Shown here in pieces: positions 9,717 to 18,632 of a stretch of 64,000 nt of DNA. The translations under genes and the position numbers were made by a program. The notes beneath the pieces were generated by a model. It was not told the DNA's origin. It worked only from the letters and a program-made list of their open reading frames with translations, and searched no databases. Source of the stretch: Rhizobium lusitanum. GTDB taxonomy: Bacteria > Pseudomonadota > Alphaproteobacteria > Rhizobiales > Rhizobiaceae. The number at the start of each line of letters is the position of its first letter. Within the stretch, counting starts at the first letter, position 1. The stretch covers positions 1 through 64,000 of the forward strand of contig NZ_CP050305.1 in NCBI RefSeq assembly GCF_014189535.1, written 5' to 3'.

Positions 9717-11064
9717 CATTCTGCGCAGCTCATCGTTTCGCCTGGCGCTGATCTTCTCGCTGATGTTCATCAGCGCCTTCATCATCACGGGCATGATCGT
9801 CTATCAGCTTGTTCGATGGGAACTCCAGCAGCGCCAGGACCAGACCATTCAGGAGACCTTTGCGGTGATCGCCGCGGCCTATGGCGATCAGGACATCACG
9901 GACCTGCTTGATACGGTGCAGACCTATATCAAGGCAGCCGGCGATCGCCAGCGCGTGTTCTCACTCGTCAATCCCTCGGGAAAGGTTCTTGCCGGCAATA
10001 TCCCTGATCTCAAGTTTCCACAGGGTTGGAGCAACATCGATGGCGAAGAGATGCAACTGCCCGACGACCTGCAATACCGGATTTTCTCAGGCGCCGTTGA
10101 CGGAAATCGCCTGACTGTCGGTCTCAGTCGACGGGAAACCGAGAACATCGAAGCAATCATGCTGCAAAGCTTTGGCTGGGCCTCCATCATCGTTTTGCTG
10201 CTGGCGATTTCCGGCGGCGGATTGATTGCGCTGCGCGTGCAACGGCGTTTCGGCGCCGTGCGAAGCACGATGGAGCATGTGGCGCGAGGAAACCTGAATG
10301 CCCGGATTCCGATTGTCGGACGTGGCGATGACGTCGATCTGCTGTCCCACGACATCAACGACGCGCTTGCGCGCCTCGCCGCCACGGTCGAAGGCATGCG
10401 GCAGGTCAGCGCCGATATAGCCCACGACCTGAAATCCCCACTCAACCGCCTCAAAATGACCATCGACGAGGCGCTGGCCAAGCAGGAGAGCGGCCAGGCG
10501 GTCATCGCTGAGCTCGAGGCCGCAAGCGCCGAGGCGGACCGCATCAACGAAACTTTCGAGGCGCTGTTGCGGATTGCCCAGATCGAGGCCGGGGCCCGCA
10601 AATCCAGGTTCGACAGCCTCGACCTCGGCAATATCTTGCAATCCCTTGCCGACATCTATTCCAGTGTCGCCGAGGATAACGGCCAGCAACTCAAAAGCAG
10701 CCTGGACCAGCCCGGCGCGATTATTTTGGGCGACCGCGAACTGCTGACCCAGATGTATGCCAACCTCATAGAGAACGCGATTCGACACTGTCCGGAAGGA
10801 ACCGATATCGTGATCCGGAGCGAGACGAATGCCGAAATGATCACGACATATGTGGAGGACAACGGTCCCGGCATCCCCGAACAGGAGCACGGCAATGTCT
10901 TCCGGCGTCTCTACAGGCTGGAGAAAAGCCGCACTTCTCCCGGCAGCGGGCTTGGGCTCAGCCTGGTAAAGGCTATCGCCGACCTTCATAGCGCGAGCAT
11001 TTTCATGGCGAACGTCGAACCTGGGCTGCAGGTCAAGATCGTATTTGCGAGGGTTGATCGATGA
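9703..11064 (+). CDS. Sensor histidine kinase paired with the upstream regulator
   Basis: This inner-membrane kinase has 453 residues: a first membrane helix (residues ~11-33), a periplasmic sensor of about 115 residues, a second helix (~148-170), a HAMP linker, and a dimerisation domain with phospho-acceptor H241 in SADIAHDLKSPLNRL. The ATPase domain has the N box (ANLIENAIRHC), G1 box (VEDNGPGIP) and G2 box (SPGSGLGLSLVKAI). The start at 9703 overlaps the regulator, and its stop overlaps the next gene by ATGA, so regulator, kinase and outer-membrane protein form an operon. The signal is unknown. Confidence 0.88.
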   Translation: MRRDNILRSSSFRLALIFSLMFISAFIITGMIVYQLVRWELQQRQDQTIQETFAVIAAAYGDQDITDLLDTVQTYIKAAGDRQRVFSLVNPSGKVLAGNIPDLKFPQGWSNIDGEEMQLPDDLQYRIFSGAVDGNRLTVGLSRRETENIEAIMLQSFGWASIIVLLLAISGGGLIALRVQRRFGAVRSTMEHVARGNLNARIPIVGRGDDVDLLSHDINDALARLAATVEGMRQVSADIAHDLKSPLNRLKMTIDEALAKQESGQAVIAELEAASAEADRINETFEALLRIAQIEAGARKSRFDSLDLGNILQSLADIYSSVAEDNGQQLKSSLDQPGAIILGDRELLTQMYANLIENAIRHCPEGTDIVIRSETNAEMITTYVEDNGPGIPEQEHGNVFRRLYRLEKSRTSPGSGLGLSLVKAIADLHSASIFMANVEPGLQVKIVFARVDR

Positions 11065-11927
11065 AGGCTGACATGCGCTGCAACGTATTCTCCATAAGCC
11101 GACCCATGTGTCTAAACCTGCACTTGGACGCGACGGTCTTCTTGCTGGCATTTACCGCCCTGCCGACGACACCCGTCATGGCGCAGCAGGCGGCTAAATC
11201 TCCTTCGGGCACCTGGGTCGTGACGCTGGGCACTACGGTGGAGTATGGGCCGAGCTACGAAGGCTCGAAGCGCTATACCTTCGGTGCCCTTCCGTCTTTC
11301 GACTTTTATCGCCTCGGTGAGGCCCCTGAATACAGCGCTCCGGACGACAATTTCGACTATACGCTCTTCGACCTCGGCGGCGTCGAAATCGGTCCCGTCG
11401 TCGGCTTGAGGGACGATCGCCTGGACCTCAACAATCTGCATATACAGAGCCAGCGCAGGGTGCGCTGGAATTTCGATGCCGGCGGCTTCGCACAATATTG
11501 GCTGATGGAAAATCAGCTTCGGTTGCGGACGGAAGTACGCCAGTCCCTTTGGGGCGGCGACGGTCTGGTCGCCGATCTGGCGCTTGATTGGTTTCAACCC
11601 GTTGGCGACAAATTGGTCCTGTCGGCGGGGCCACGCATGTCACTGGCAGACACCACCTACATGCGCAGCAATTTTGGAATCTCGGCGGGTCAAGCCGCAA
11701 GAAACGATCATGTCAGCGCCTTCGACGCAGCCGGCGGCCTGAAATCGGTCGGCTTCACGGTGGCGGCGACCTACACGATCACGCCCCAATGGAGCGTGCA
11801 GGTCTATGAGAAATATAACCGTCTGGTGGGCGACGCCGCCGACAGCCCGATCACGTCGCGGTTCGGCTCACCCGACCAGAATATGATCGGCTTTACCCTC
11901 AACAGAACCTTCAACGTCGATTTTTGA
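11061..11927 (+). CDS. MipA/OmpV-family outer-membrane protein
   Basis: This 288-residue beta-barrel has an N-terminal export signal (LDATVFLLAFTALPTTPVMA), then alternating amphipathic strands including VTLGTTVEYGPSYEGSKRY, a pattern typical of MipA/OmpV proteins, and ends in an aromatic residue (TFNVDF) as outer-membrane barrels do. The ATG overlaps the kinase stop by four bases. The real signal peptide may begin at a downstream ATG (11070 or 11106). Family members are often regulated by the two-component system beside them, which suggests this is a target of the adjacent pair. Confidence 0.8.
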   Translation: MKADMRCNVFSISRPMCLNLHLDATVFLLAFTALPTTPVMAQQAAKSPSGTWVVTLGTTVEYGPSYEGSKRYTFGALPSFDFYRLGEAPEYSAPDDNFDYTLFDLGGVEIGPVVGLRDDRLDLNNLHIQSQRRVRWNFDAGGFAQYWLMENQLRLRTEVRQSLWGGDGLVADLALDWFQPVGDKLVLSAGPRMSLADTTYMRSNFGISAGQAARNDHVSAFDAAGGLKSVGFTVAATYTITPQWSVQVYEKYNRLVGDAADSPITSRFGSPDQNMIGFTLNRTFNVDF

Positions 11928-12396
11928 GGCACTGCGCGCTTCATGATCGGCGATGTCGTCATGTGGAATACAGGAATAGCGATAATGGCGCTGGCCGAGT
12001 CTGCCGGTGAAGAGTGTGATGCACCGGCGACCCTTCGCGGCGTCGAAGGCATTGAGTTATTGCAGGTCGCATCGCCTGTATCTGAAACGACCTGCAGGAC
12101 TGCAATGGCATCGATCCCGACCGCAATCGACGTCGTCGGACATCATCGATGTCTCTGGAAAGTAAACCGAGGTCATGTCGAATGAGAAGCTGTCAGCTGG
12201 TGCGGAAAGGAGCCAGGTTGGCATATTCGAACGAACTGCGCCCTTTGGCGGTGGCGAAACGAAATATCGCACCGTTGGATGTACCATTGAAAGCTGACTG
12301 AAAGGTTGTCCGCGCTAGCCTCGCCAAGCTTCGAGGAGGAAGCTCATGCCGATGTGGCGAACAGCCGCCACCGGCATATAACGGGAGGAGACATCA
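11928..12396. other. Intergenic region upstream of the binding-protein gene
   Basis: About 470 bases without a credible gene; the short open frames lack ribosome sites. The strong GGAGGAG site at its right end belongs to the next gene. No clear promoter or operator was identified. Confidence 0.4.
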
Positions 12397-13410
12397 ATGC
12401 GTTCGACAAACACTCTATTTTATTCTGCGGCCCTTTCCCTTGCGATGACAGCGGTCTCGCTCGGGGCCGCGGCGGCGCAAGCGGCCGACAAGATTTCCAT
12501 CATGGTCGGCGGCTATGAAAAGCAGATCTATCTGCCGGCCAAGCTTGCTGAATCACTTGGCTACTTCAAGGATGAGGGGCTCACCGTCGAGCTTCTCAAC
12601 GAGCCCGCCGGCGTGGACGCGGAAAACGAAATGCTTGCCGGTGCGGTTCAGGGTGTCGTCGGTTTTTACGATCATTGCATCGATCTCCAAGGCAAGGGTA
12701 AATTCGTCGAGTCCGTCGTGCAGTTCAGCCAGGCGCCGGGCGAAGTCGAGCTGGTGTCCAGCAAGCATCCCGAGATTAAGTCGCCCGCCGATTTCAAGGG
12801 TAAGAGCCTTGGCGTTACCGGTCTCGGTTCGTCGACCAACTTCCTGACGCAATATCTGGCGGTCAAAGACGGCTTGAAGCTAAGCGATTTCACTTCGGTT
12901 CCGGTCGGCGCCGGCCAGACTTTCATCGCCGCCTTGCAGCAGGATGCAATCCAGGCCGGGATGACCACCGAACCGACCATCTCGCACCTGCTGAAAACCG
13001 GCGAAGCCAAGGTTCTTATCGATATGCGTACGATGGCCGGCACCAAGGCCGTCCTTGGCGGCACCTATCCGGCCGCCTCTCTCTATATGCAGACCTCGTG
13101 GATCAATGATCACAAGGCGGAGACCCAGAAGCTTGCCAACGCCTTCGTCAAGACGCTGCATTTCATCAACACCCATTCTGCCGCCGAAATCGCCGACAAG
13201 ATGCCGAAGGATTTCTACATCGGCGACAAGGAAGGCTACGTGAAAGCGCTCGAAAACGGCAAGGCGATGTTCACGCCCGATGGCGTCATGCCAGAAGACG
13301 GTCCGAAGACCGTTCTTGCGGTTCTTTCGGCGTTTTCGAAGAACGTTCAGGGTAAGTCGATTGACCTGTCGAAAACCTACACGACGGCGTTCGTCAAGGC
13401 CGCCAAATAA
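12397..13410 (+). CDS. ABC transporter substrate-binding protein, NitT/TauT (NMT1-like) family
   Basis: The protein has 337 residues: a signal peptide ending near AQAAD, then a type-2 periplasmic binding fold. Conserved blocks are YLPAKLAESLGYFKDEGL, the central KGKSLGVTGLGSSTNF and the AGMTTEPT region. Such proteins capture nitrate, taurine, sulfonates, pyrimidine precursors or other small organics for an ABC importer. No permease or ATPase gene lies nearby, so it is an orphan here and the ligand cannot be inferred. GGAGGAG stands seven bases before the ATG, and a hairpin terminator follows. Confidence 0.85.
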   Translation: MRSTNTLFYSAALSLAMTAVSLGAAAAQAADKISIMVGGYEKQIYLPAKLAESLGYFKDEGLTVELLNEPAGVDAENEMLAGAVQGVVGFYDHCIDLQGKGKFVESVVQFSQAPGEVELVSSKHPEIKSPADFKGKSLGVTGLGSSTNFLTQYLAVKDGLKLSDFTSVPVGAGQTFIAALQQDAIQAGMTTEPTISHLLKTGEAKVLIDMRTMAGTKAVLGGTYPAASLYMQTSWINDHKAETQKLANAFVKTLHFINTHSAAEIADKMPKDFYIGDKEGYVKALENGKAMFTPDGVMPEDGPKTVLAVLSAFSKNVQGKSIDLSKTYTTAFVKAAK

Positions 13411-13424
13411 GCCGGCTGTGCAAA

Positions 13425-13452
13425 GCCGCTTCCGGCAAAGACCGGAGGCGGC
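13425..13452 (+). terminator. Hairpin terminator after the binding-protein gene
   Basis: An 11-bp stem (GCCGCTTCCGG pairing with CCGGAGGCGGC, one T-G wobble) with a six-base loop starts 15 bases after the stop codon. The T tract is weak (CTTCTT). Confidence 0.6.
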
Positions 13453-13876
13453 CTTCTTGGCAAATTGTCCGCCTTAACTGCACCGGCAAAGTCCTGGCCC
13501 ATTGTAGTAAGCTTTGGCCCGCGAAATTCCCAATCTCGCGAAAATAATTTCTTTATACGGTCATTTGTTCGGGTCGGCGTTTCGAGCCGTTCTATAGGTG
13601 CGGCTGGCGAGCCCTCCAGATTTTTTGGACGGCGCCTTTACTCGTCCTCGAGTGCTGAGACGACCTGCCGCAACCCATTCGCGGTGGCAATGAAGCAGGG
13701 ATGGACCTGGCTTTCTCGTGACCGTCGGATTTCCTGTCTGGTAAATCCAGAAAATGTTCCAATCGATCGGTGGAAGGAGCGCGCGCTAGGAACAATCAAG
13801 GGCGCTTGCGCTCAGCCAAGTTCATGTGCCTGTCAGTAAACTGGCGCATTGGTGTCCGCATGAATGGAGAACTAGG
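13453..13876. other. Intergenic region upstream of the receiver gene
   Basis: About 420 bases with overlapping short frames on both strands, none with a ribosome site or a recognisable domain. It must contain the promoter for the receiver/phosphatase locus; I could not place it with confidence. Confidence 0.35.
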
Positions 13877-14263
13877 TTGCGGATACTGCTCGTGGAAGAC
13901 AATATTCTGTTAGGTGATGCTCTTCAGGAGCATCTGTCGCTGATGGGATGGGATGTGACTTGGGTCACCGGTTATCGGCTTGGGGCGGATACTTTATGCC
14001 GGGTGTCTTTCGATGTCGTTTGCCTTGACCGGCGGCTTCCGGACGGCGATGGCTTCGACCTGCTGCGCGGCGGACTGATCGCGTGTCCAACCATCATTAT
14101 GTCGGCCTTCGACCAACTGTCCGATCGGGTCGAGGCGAAACGATTGGGGGCCGCTGACTATCTGACAAAGCCCTTTCGTCTGGAGGAGTTGACGCATCGG
14201 ATCAGTCTGTTGACGGGCGCAAATATCGACAGTGCGCGCAATCAACATACGTCTCGTCCGTAG
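13877..14263 (+). CDS. Stand-alone receiver domain protein, first half of a split receiver-phosphatase locus
   Basis: This 128-residue CheY-like receiver starts at TTG 13877 (GGAGA six bases upstream). Its first residues LRILLVEDNILLGDAL align with VRILLVEDDAILGNAL of the protein at 1-988. The acceptor is D51 in CLDRRLPDGDG, with the conserved S in IIMSAF and K in YLTKPF. No output domain is present. The frame ends at an amber codon (14261-14263), and the phosphatase gene continues in the same frame from the very next base. It has no kinase neighbour. Confidence 0.78.
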   Translation: MRILLVEDNILLGDALQEHLSLMGWDVTWVTGYRLGADTLCRVSFDVVCLDRRLPDGDGFDLLRGGLIACPTIIMSAFDQLSDRVEAKRLGAADYLTKPFRLEELTHRISLLTGANIDSARNQHTSRP

Positions 14264-14971
14264 ATGCTGACAAACATTTTGCATTTTTCCGCAACCATTG
14301 TTCAGGCGCTTGTCAGGCACTTCCTGCATGTGATGGAAACATCACAAAGGAACGGCTCTCGACCAATGACTGTATTTCGAAAAGTGGTTCTCGCTACAAT
14401 CGGCGGCATCGGAGTTTTAGGCGCGAGTTGCGCAGCCTATGCTGGCTTTTTGCAGGTCACCGGTAACTTTCATTCGGTGATCGATGGCCAGTTTTACCGC
14501 TCGGCTCAACCAACATCCGAGGAACTCGCCTCTTATGTACGGACACACGGAATCAAGACCGTCATCAATCTGCGAGGAACATATCCAGGTACTGCGTGGT
14601 ATGACGATGAAGTCACAACGGCTCGGAGCCTCGGCATAACGCATATCGATTTTGGCATGTCCGCCTCGAAAGCTATTTCGCCTGAACAGGCGGAGCGACT
14701 CGTCGAGTTGATGGCCTCCGTACCGAAGCCCATCCTTATTCACTGCCTCTCGGGTGCTGACCGTAGCGGTTTGGCCGCCGCGTTGTATGTCAGGAAAATT
14801 GCGGGGCTGGATGAAGCTCGGGCCGAAGGCCAACTATCCTTCTATTATGGGCATGTGGGCATACCCGTGGTTTCAACTGCCTACGCCATGGATAGGAGTT
14901 GGGAGGATATCGAGGCACAGGACAGAAAACAGGCGCAGGCTGAGCTCGTAAACGGTGCCACCGTGCGATAG
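14264..14971 (+). CDS. Membrane-anchored dual-specificity phosphatase, second half of the split locus
   Basis: The conserved part starts near residue 35 (MTVFRKVV): one hydrophobic helix (LATIGGIGVLGASCAAYAGFL), then a phosphatase domain with YRSAQ, VINLRGTYPG, WYDDEV, and the active site HCLSGADRSG with nucleophile C161. ATG 14264 directly follows the receiver's amber stop in the same frame, but alternative starts at 14333 and 14366 are possible and none has a good ribosome site, which suggests translational coupling. The catalytic domain is probably periplasmic. The substrate could be protein, lipid or sugar phosphate. The next gene is an ArnT-like transferase. Confidence 0.75.
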   Translation: MLTNILHFSATIVQALVRHFLHVMETSQRNGSRPMTVFRKVVLATIGGIGVLGASCAAYAGFLQVTGNFHSVIDGQFYRSAQPTSEELASYVRTHGIKTVINLRGTYPGTAWYDDEVTTARSLGITHIDFGMSASKAISPEQAERLVELMASVPKPILIHCLSGADRSGLAAALYVRKIAGLDEARAEGQLSFYYGHVGIPVVSTAYAMDRSWEDIEAQDRKQAQAELVNGATVR

Positions 14972-14994
14972 CGGCGGCAGCCGAGCGGCCGCGT

Positions 14995-17061
14995 ATGTCA
15001 AGTGAATGCGTCCTATTGGACGATATCGCTGGCTTGAGATACCCCCCGCGCACGCTGGATCATAGACAACAAGATAAATTGAGATCGGACAATATCGTGC
15101 CGCAGGTTCAGGCTCTTGGGGCTACACATAAGCACGCTTTCATGCGCCTTTTTGTCGTTGGCGCGATCTGTGCGCTTCTTGATTTTGTGGCTTTCGTCGG
15201 GCTGGTCCGAGTTGGTATCGACCCGATGAAAGCTCACGTTTTGAGCTTCGCCTGTAGTGTTTCCCTATATTTTGTCTGTATCGCAACCGGGATCTTGGTG
15301 CGGATCGATACCACTGTGGACAGTGGTTCTCGTTTGCAGCAGTTGGTAATTTTCTTTTTCCTGAGGCTTTTGACGCTCGGTCTGAGAGGCGGCATTTTCA
15401 TTGTCGCGCTGACAGCTTTCAATCTTCCTGTCCTTCTTTCCGGCGCCTCCGTCGTGTTTGCAACTGCTGCCATTGGTTTGTTGGGTGATACGCTTTTCTT
15501 GTGGCCGACCATATCTATGGAAAGGCGAAAGCTATTCGCAGCGGTTGGCATGATTATCTATCTTCTTTCACTTCGCCTCGTATTTCTTGGGTTCGCCAAC
15601 CTTCTGCCGGAAGAAGCCTACTACTGGAATTATTCGCAGCATCTCGACATCGGCTATCTTGATCATCCGCCCATGGTTGCATGGTTGATCTGGCTGGGAA
15701 CCACTCTCTTCGGAGATAATGAGTTCGGCGTTCGCATTGGCGCATATATCTGCTGGCTATTGACCGCCGGTTTTTCCTTTTACCTCGCGCGGAATCTTTT
15801 TGATAACGCGACGGCAATAGCTAGCGCTCTGTTGGTCGCCGTGCTCCCGTTTTATTTCTCGACCGGCTTTCTGATGATGCCGGACGCGCCGCTGACCGCA
15901 GCCTGGGCAGCCACGCTGTTTTTTCTGGAGCGCGCGCTCCTTGGCGAGAAGCGTCTTGCCTGGCTCGGGGTCGGCCTGTCGTTCGGCATGGGCCTGCTGT
16001 CGAAGTATACGATACTGCTGTTGGGGCCAGCAGCGTTGCTATTTGTTCTTATCGACCCAAGATCTCGGCGGTGGCTTGGTCGAAAAGAGCCATACCTTGC
16101 CGCTGCGGTCGCGGCCTTGTTATTTTCGCCGGTCGTGTACTGGAATGCCAATCACCAATGGATGTCCTTCGCGTTCCAGGGTTCGAAGCGCATGGGTGAG
16201 GCATTTCAATTTACTTTGCCGTCTCTCATCGTCAGTGTCGCTGTTCTCTTGACCCCCACCGGCTTCATTGCCGCCGCCGCCAGCCTGAAGACAAGTATCT
16301 CTGCAGTCCGATCACGACGACCGGGCATGGCGAGGGCGCTTTTCATATTCCTCTTCACGCTTGTCCCCCTTAGCGTCTTTGTTCTCTTCAGCCTTCTCCA
16401 CGAGAATAAACCAAATTGGACCGGTCCTCTGTGGCTAGCGGTCCTGCCCTCGATCGCATCCATGCTTGTCGGAGCAGAGGGAAAAGAGCAGTGGCCGGGA
16501 AGGCGCTTGCGACGCGCCTGGATACCAACGATCGGGATTGTAACGGCGGTCTATGCGGCGCTTTTTCATTACGTGGTTCTGGGTTTTCCCGGGGTCGGCT
16601 ACATTCATAACATCCGCACATTGCCGGTCGCGTGGAGCGAATTCGGCCAAGCGGTTGGTGTTGTTGAGGCAGCGGTAGCCAAAGAGAGCGCGGCTCCCGT
16701 CGTGCTGATCGGTACGGACAAGTATTTCCTTGCCAGCGAAATGGCCTTCTACACGCGCCAAGCGCAGCGCGTTCAGCACAATTCAATAGGGCAGAGCGCA
16801 ATCGGTGGCGACAGTCTGATGTACGACGTCTGGTATCCCGCCGAAACGGTGCAAGGAAGTACAGCAGTGCTCGTTTCTGTAAAAAGAAACGAGTTGCAGC
16901 AAGATGACATCCCTCAATACTTCTCACGCCTGACCGACATTCAAGAGCAGGTCGTACGCAAAAATGGCGCCGTCGTCGGGAGCTTTTATTATCGCGTTGG
17001 TTATAATCTTGGTGGTTGCGAGAGTGCTGGCATGCACTGTGCATCGCCTTCTGGAAGCTAG
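14995..17061 (+). CDS. GtrA-like domain fused to ArnT-like (GT83/PMT_2) glycosyltransferase
   Basis: The 688-residue membrane protein has two modules. Residues ~48-170 resemble GtrA, the four-helix family linked to flipping of undecaprenyl-phosphate sugars. Residues ~180-650 are an ArnT/PMT_2 transferase with the motif LLPEEAYYWNYSQHLDIGYLDHPPM; the paired acidic residues and DHPP are typical of lipid-phosphate-sugar dependent enzymes. These transfer a sugar or aminosugar from undecaprenyl phosphate to lipid A or another outer-membrane acceptor. The start is uncertain; the GtrA part begins around MRLFVVGAICALL. A polyprenyl-phosphate transferase gene follows, which would supply the donor. Confidence 0.82.
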   Translation: MSSECVLLDDIAGLRYPPRTLDHRQQDKLRSDNIVPQVQALGATHKHAFMRLFVVGAICALLDFVAFVGLVRVGIDPMKAHVLSFACSVSLYFVCIATGILVRIDTTVDSGSRLQQLVIFFFLRLLTLGLRGGIFIVALTAFNLPVLLSGASVVFATAAIGLLGDTLFLWPTISMERRKLFAAVGMIIYLLSLRLVFLGFANLLPEEAYYWNYSQHLDIGYLDHPPMVAWLIWLGTTLFGDNEFGVRIGAYICWLLTAGFSFYLARNLFDNATAIASALLVAVLPFYFSTGFLMMPDAPLTAAWAATLFFLERALLGEKRLAWLGVGLSFGMGLLSKYTILLLGPAALLFVLIDPRSRRWLGRKEPYLAAAVAALLFSPVVYWNANHQWMSFAFQGSKRMGEAFQFTLPSLIVSVAVLLTPTGFIAAAASLKTSISAVRSRRPGMARALFIFLFTLVPLSVFVLFSLLHENKPNWTGPLWLAVLPSIASMLVGAEGKEQWPGRRLRRAWIPTIGIVTAVYAALFHYVVLGFPGVGYIHNIRTLPVAWSEFGQAVGVVEAAVAKESAAPVVLIGTDKYFLASEMAFYTRQAQRVQHNSIGQSAIGGDSLMYDVWYPAETVQGSTAVLVSVKRNELQQDDIPQYFSRLTDIQEQVVRKNGAVVGSFYYRVGYNLGGCESAGMHCASPSGS

Positions 17062-17303
17062 GCATTTCCTGCGCCGGCTACATGTTCGGCGAACGGAGAG
17101 ATATCGAATTTGCGCGCAAATTCAGCGTATTGTCAGGTGATCGTGGCATATTCGTCAGATCGACGTCGCTCGGGCGTTATGGCGGACCAATGAGCGACGA
17201 AGGTTCGTAGAAGGAAGCTGGATTCATGAGCCGCTCAAGCGGTTGCATGTGTTCTGCTTGAACCTTCCGCGAACCTTCGTCGACATCACTCGCCCTTCCT
17301 TCC

Positions 17304-18488
17304 ATGGAATATCAGACGAATATGACTTCATCTCATGTGGCTCCCTTCGGCGTATGGCCTGAGGCTTTGGCGCTCGCACAGAGCGAAATCCCGCGGCAAG
17401 ACGGCGTTGAGCTCTCCATCGTCATTCCGACTTTCAACGAGCGCGAAAACATTATCCCGTTGGTTGAACGTCTTCGGACGGCGCTTGTCGGCGTCGCATG
17501 GGAAGTGATTTTCGTTGACGACGATTCGAGCGACAAGACCGTCGATGTCGTGCGAAGCCTTTCCCTTGGCGATCGGCGCATCCGAGGGATACGGCGGATC
17601 CATCGGCGCGGACTTGCCGGTGCATGCCTGGAGGGTATTCTCTCGACGTCGGCGCCGATCGTTGCTGTTATGGATGCTGATCTACAGCACGACGAAACAC
17701 GGCTGGTGGCAATGCTTGCCATGATACGTAGCAATCGGACCGATCTGGTTGTCGCAACGAGATATGGCGGCCAAGGTTCATCGGAGCAGGGGTTCAATCG
17801 CATTCGCCAAGCAGGAAGCCAGATGGCCATCCGGATTGCAAAGCGTTTGTTGAAGATCGAGACGTCAGATCCGATGAGCGGGTTTTTCATGGTCAAACGC
17901 GCGCTGATCGAGGAGCTTGCTCCGAAGCTCTCGCAGCAAGGCTTCAAGATCCTGCTCGATATTATCGCCTCATCGCCGGCTCCTCTGAAACTAGGGGAGA
18001 TTTCATATGTGTTTCGGCCAAGGATTCACGGCGAGAGCAAACTGGATGCATCGGTGGTAGTCGAGTATCTCGGGCTCCTCATCGCAAAATGGTCCGGCGA
18101 CATTGTTTCTTCCAGGATGCTATTGTTCGGCATGGTCGGCCTGAGCGGCGTTGTCGTTCACCTAACCACGTTGCGGCTGTTCCTGCTTGGGGGACTGGCG
18201 TTTCCCGTCAGTCAGGCGATCGCCATGCTGATCGCGGTCATCTCGAATTACACGCTCAACAATGCCCTCACATATAGAGATCGACGCCGCCGAGGCGTGC
18301 GGTTCCTAACAGGCTTGATGTTGTTTTCGGCATTGTGCAGCATTGGGGTTCTCGCAGGTACCGGCGTGTCGTCCCTTTTTTACAGCCGGGAGCCGCAATG
18401 GTGGCTTGCCGGCCTGGCGGGAGCCGTCATTGGCGCGGGCTGGAACTACATCACCAGTTCCATGATTACTTGGCGGCGTGCAGGTTGA
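17304..18488 (+). CDS. Polyprenyl-phosphate glycosyltransferase (GT2, DPM1-like) fused to GtrA domain
   Basis: In this 394-residue protein, residues ~38-260 form a GT2 domain (LSIVIPTFNERENI, FVDDDSSDKT, AVMDADLQHDE, DPMSGFFMVKR) like dolichol/undecaprenyl-phosphate mannosyl or glucosyl transferases. Residues ~270-390 are a GtrA-type four-helix module ending SSMITWRRAG. The expected reaction is loading a nucleotide-sugar onto undecaprenyl phosphate and flipping it for the neighbouring ArnT-like enzymes. The start is uncertain (ATG 17304 or 17322). A second ArnT-like gene lies on the opposite strand just downstream, converging on it. Confidence 0.85.
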   Translation: MEYQTNMTSSHVAPFGVWPEALALAQSEIPRQDGVELSIVIPTFNERENIIPLVERLRTALVGVAWEVIFVDDDSSDKTVDVVRSLSLGDRRIRGIRRIHRRGLAGACLEGILSTSAPIVAVMDADLQHDETRLVAMLAMIRSNRTDLVVATRYGGQGSSEQGFNRIRQAGSQMAIRIAKRLLKIETSDPMSGFFMVKRALIEELAPKLSQQGFKILLDIIASSPAPLKLGEISYVFRPRIHGESKLDASVVVEYLGLLIAKWSGDIVSSRMLLFGMVGLSGVVVHLTTLRLFLLGGLAFPVSQAIAMLIAVISNYTLNNALTYRDRRRRGVRFLTGLMLFSALCSIGVLAGTGVSSLFYSREPQWWLAGLAGAVIGAGWNYITSSMITWRRAG

Positions 18489-18632
18489 TACACCCTGTGC
18501 GATGATAAGAAGGCTTCTGTCGAGGAAGCTACCAGCCCGGAGCGGTCGGACCGAGAGAAGCGACACGCTTGGCCGCGCGAGGTGAGTGACGCTCATGCTT
18601 TCCGATCCGTCGGCATTGTCTCGACGCTGTGG

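Noticed and set aside
13465-13839. 124-codon frame upstream of the receiver gene
   Set aside because: Composition is not coding-like and an opposing frame is equally open; no start signal.
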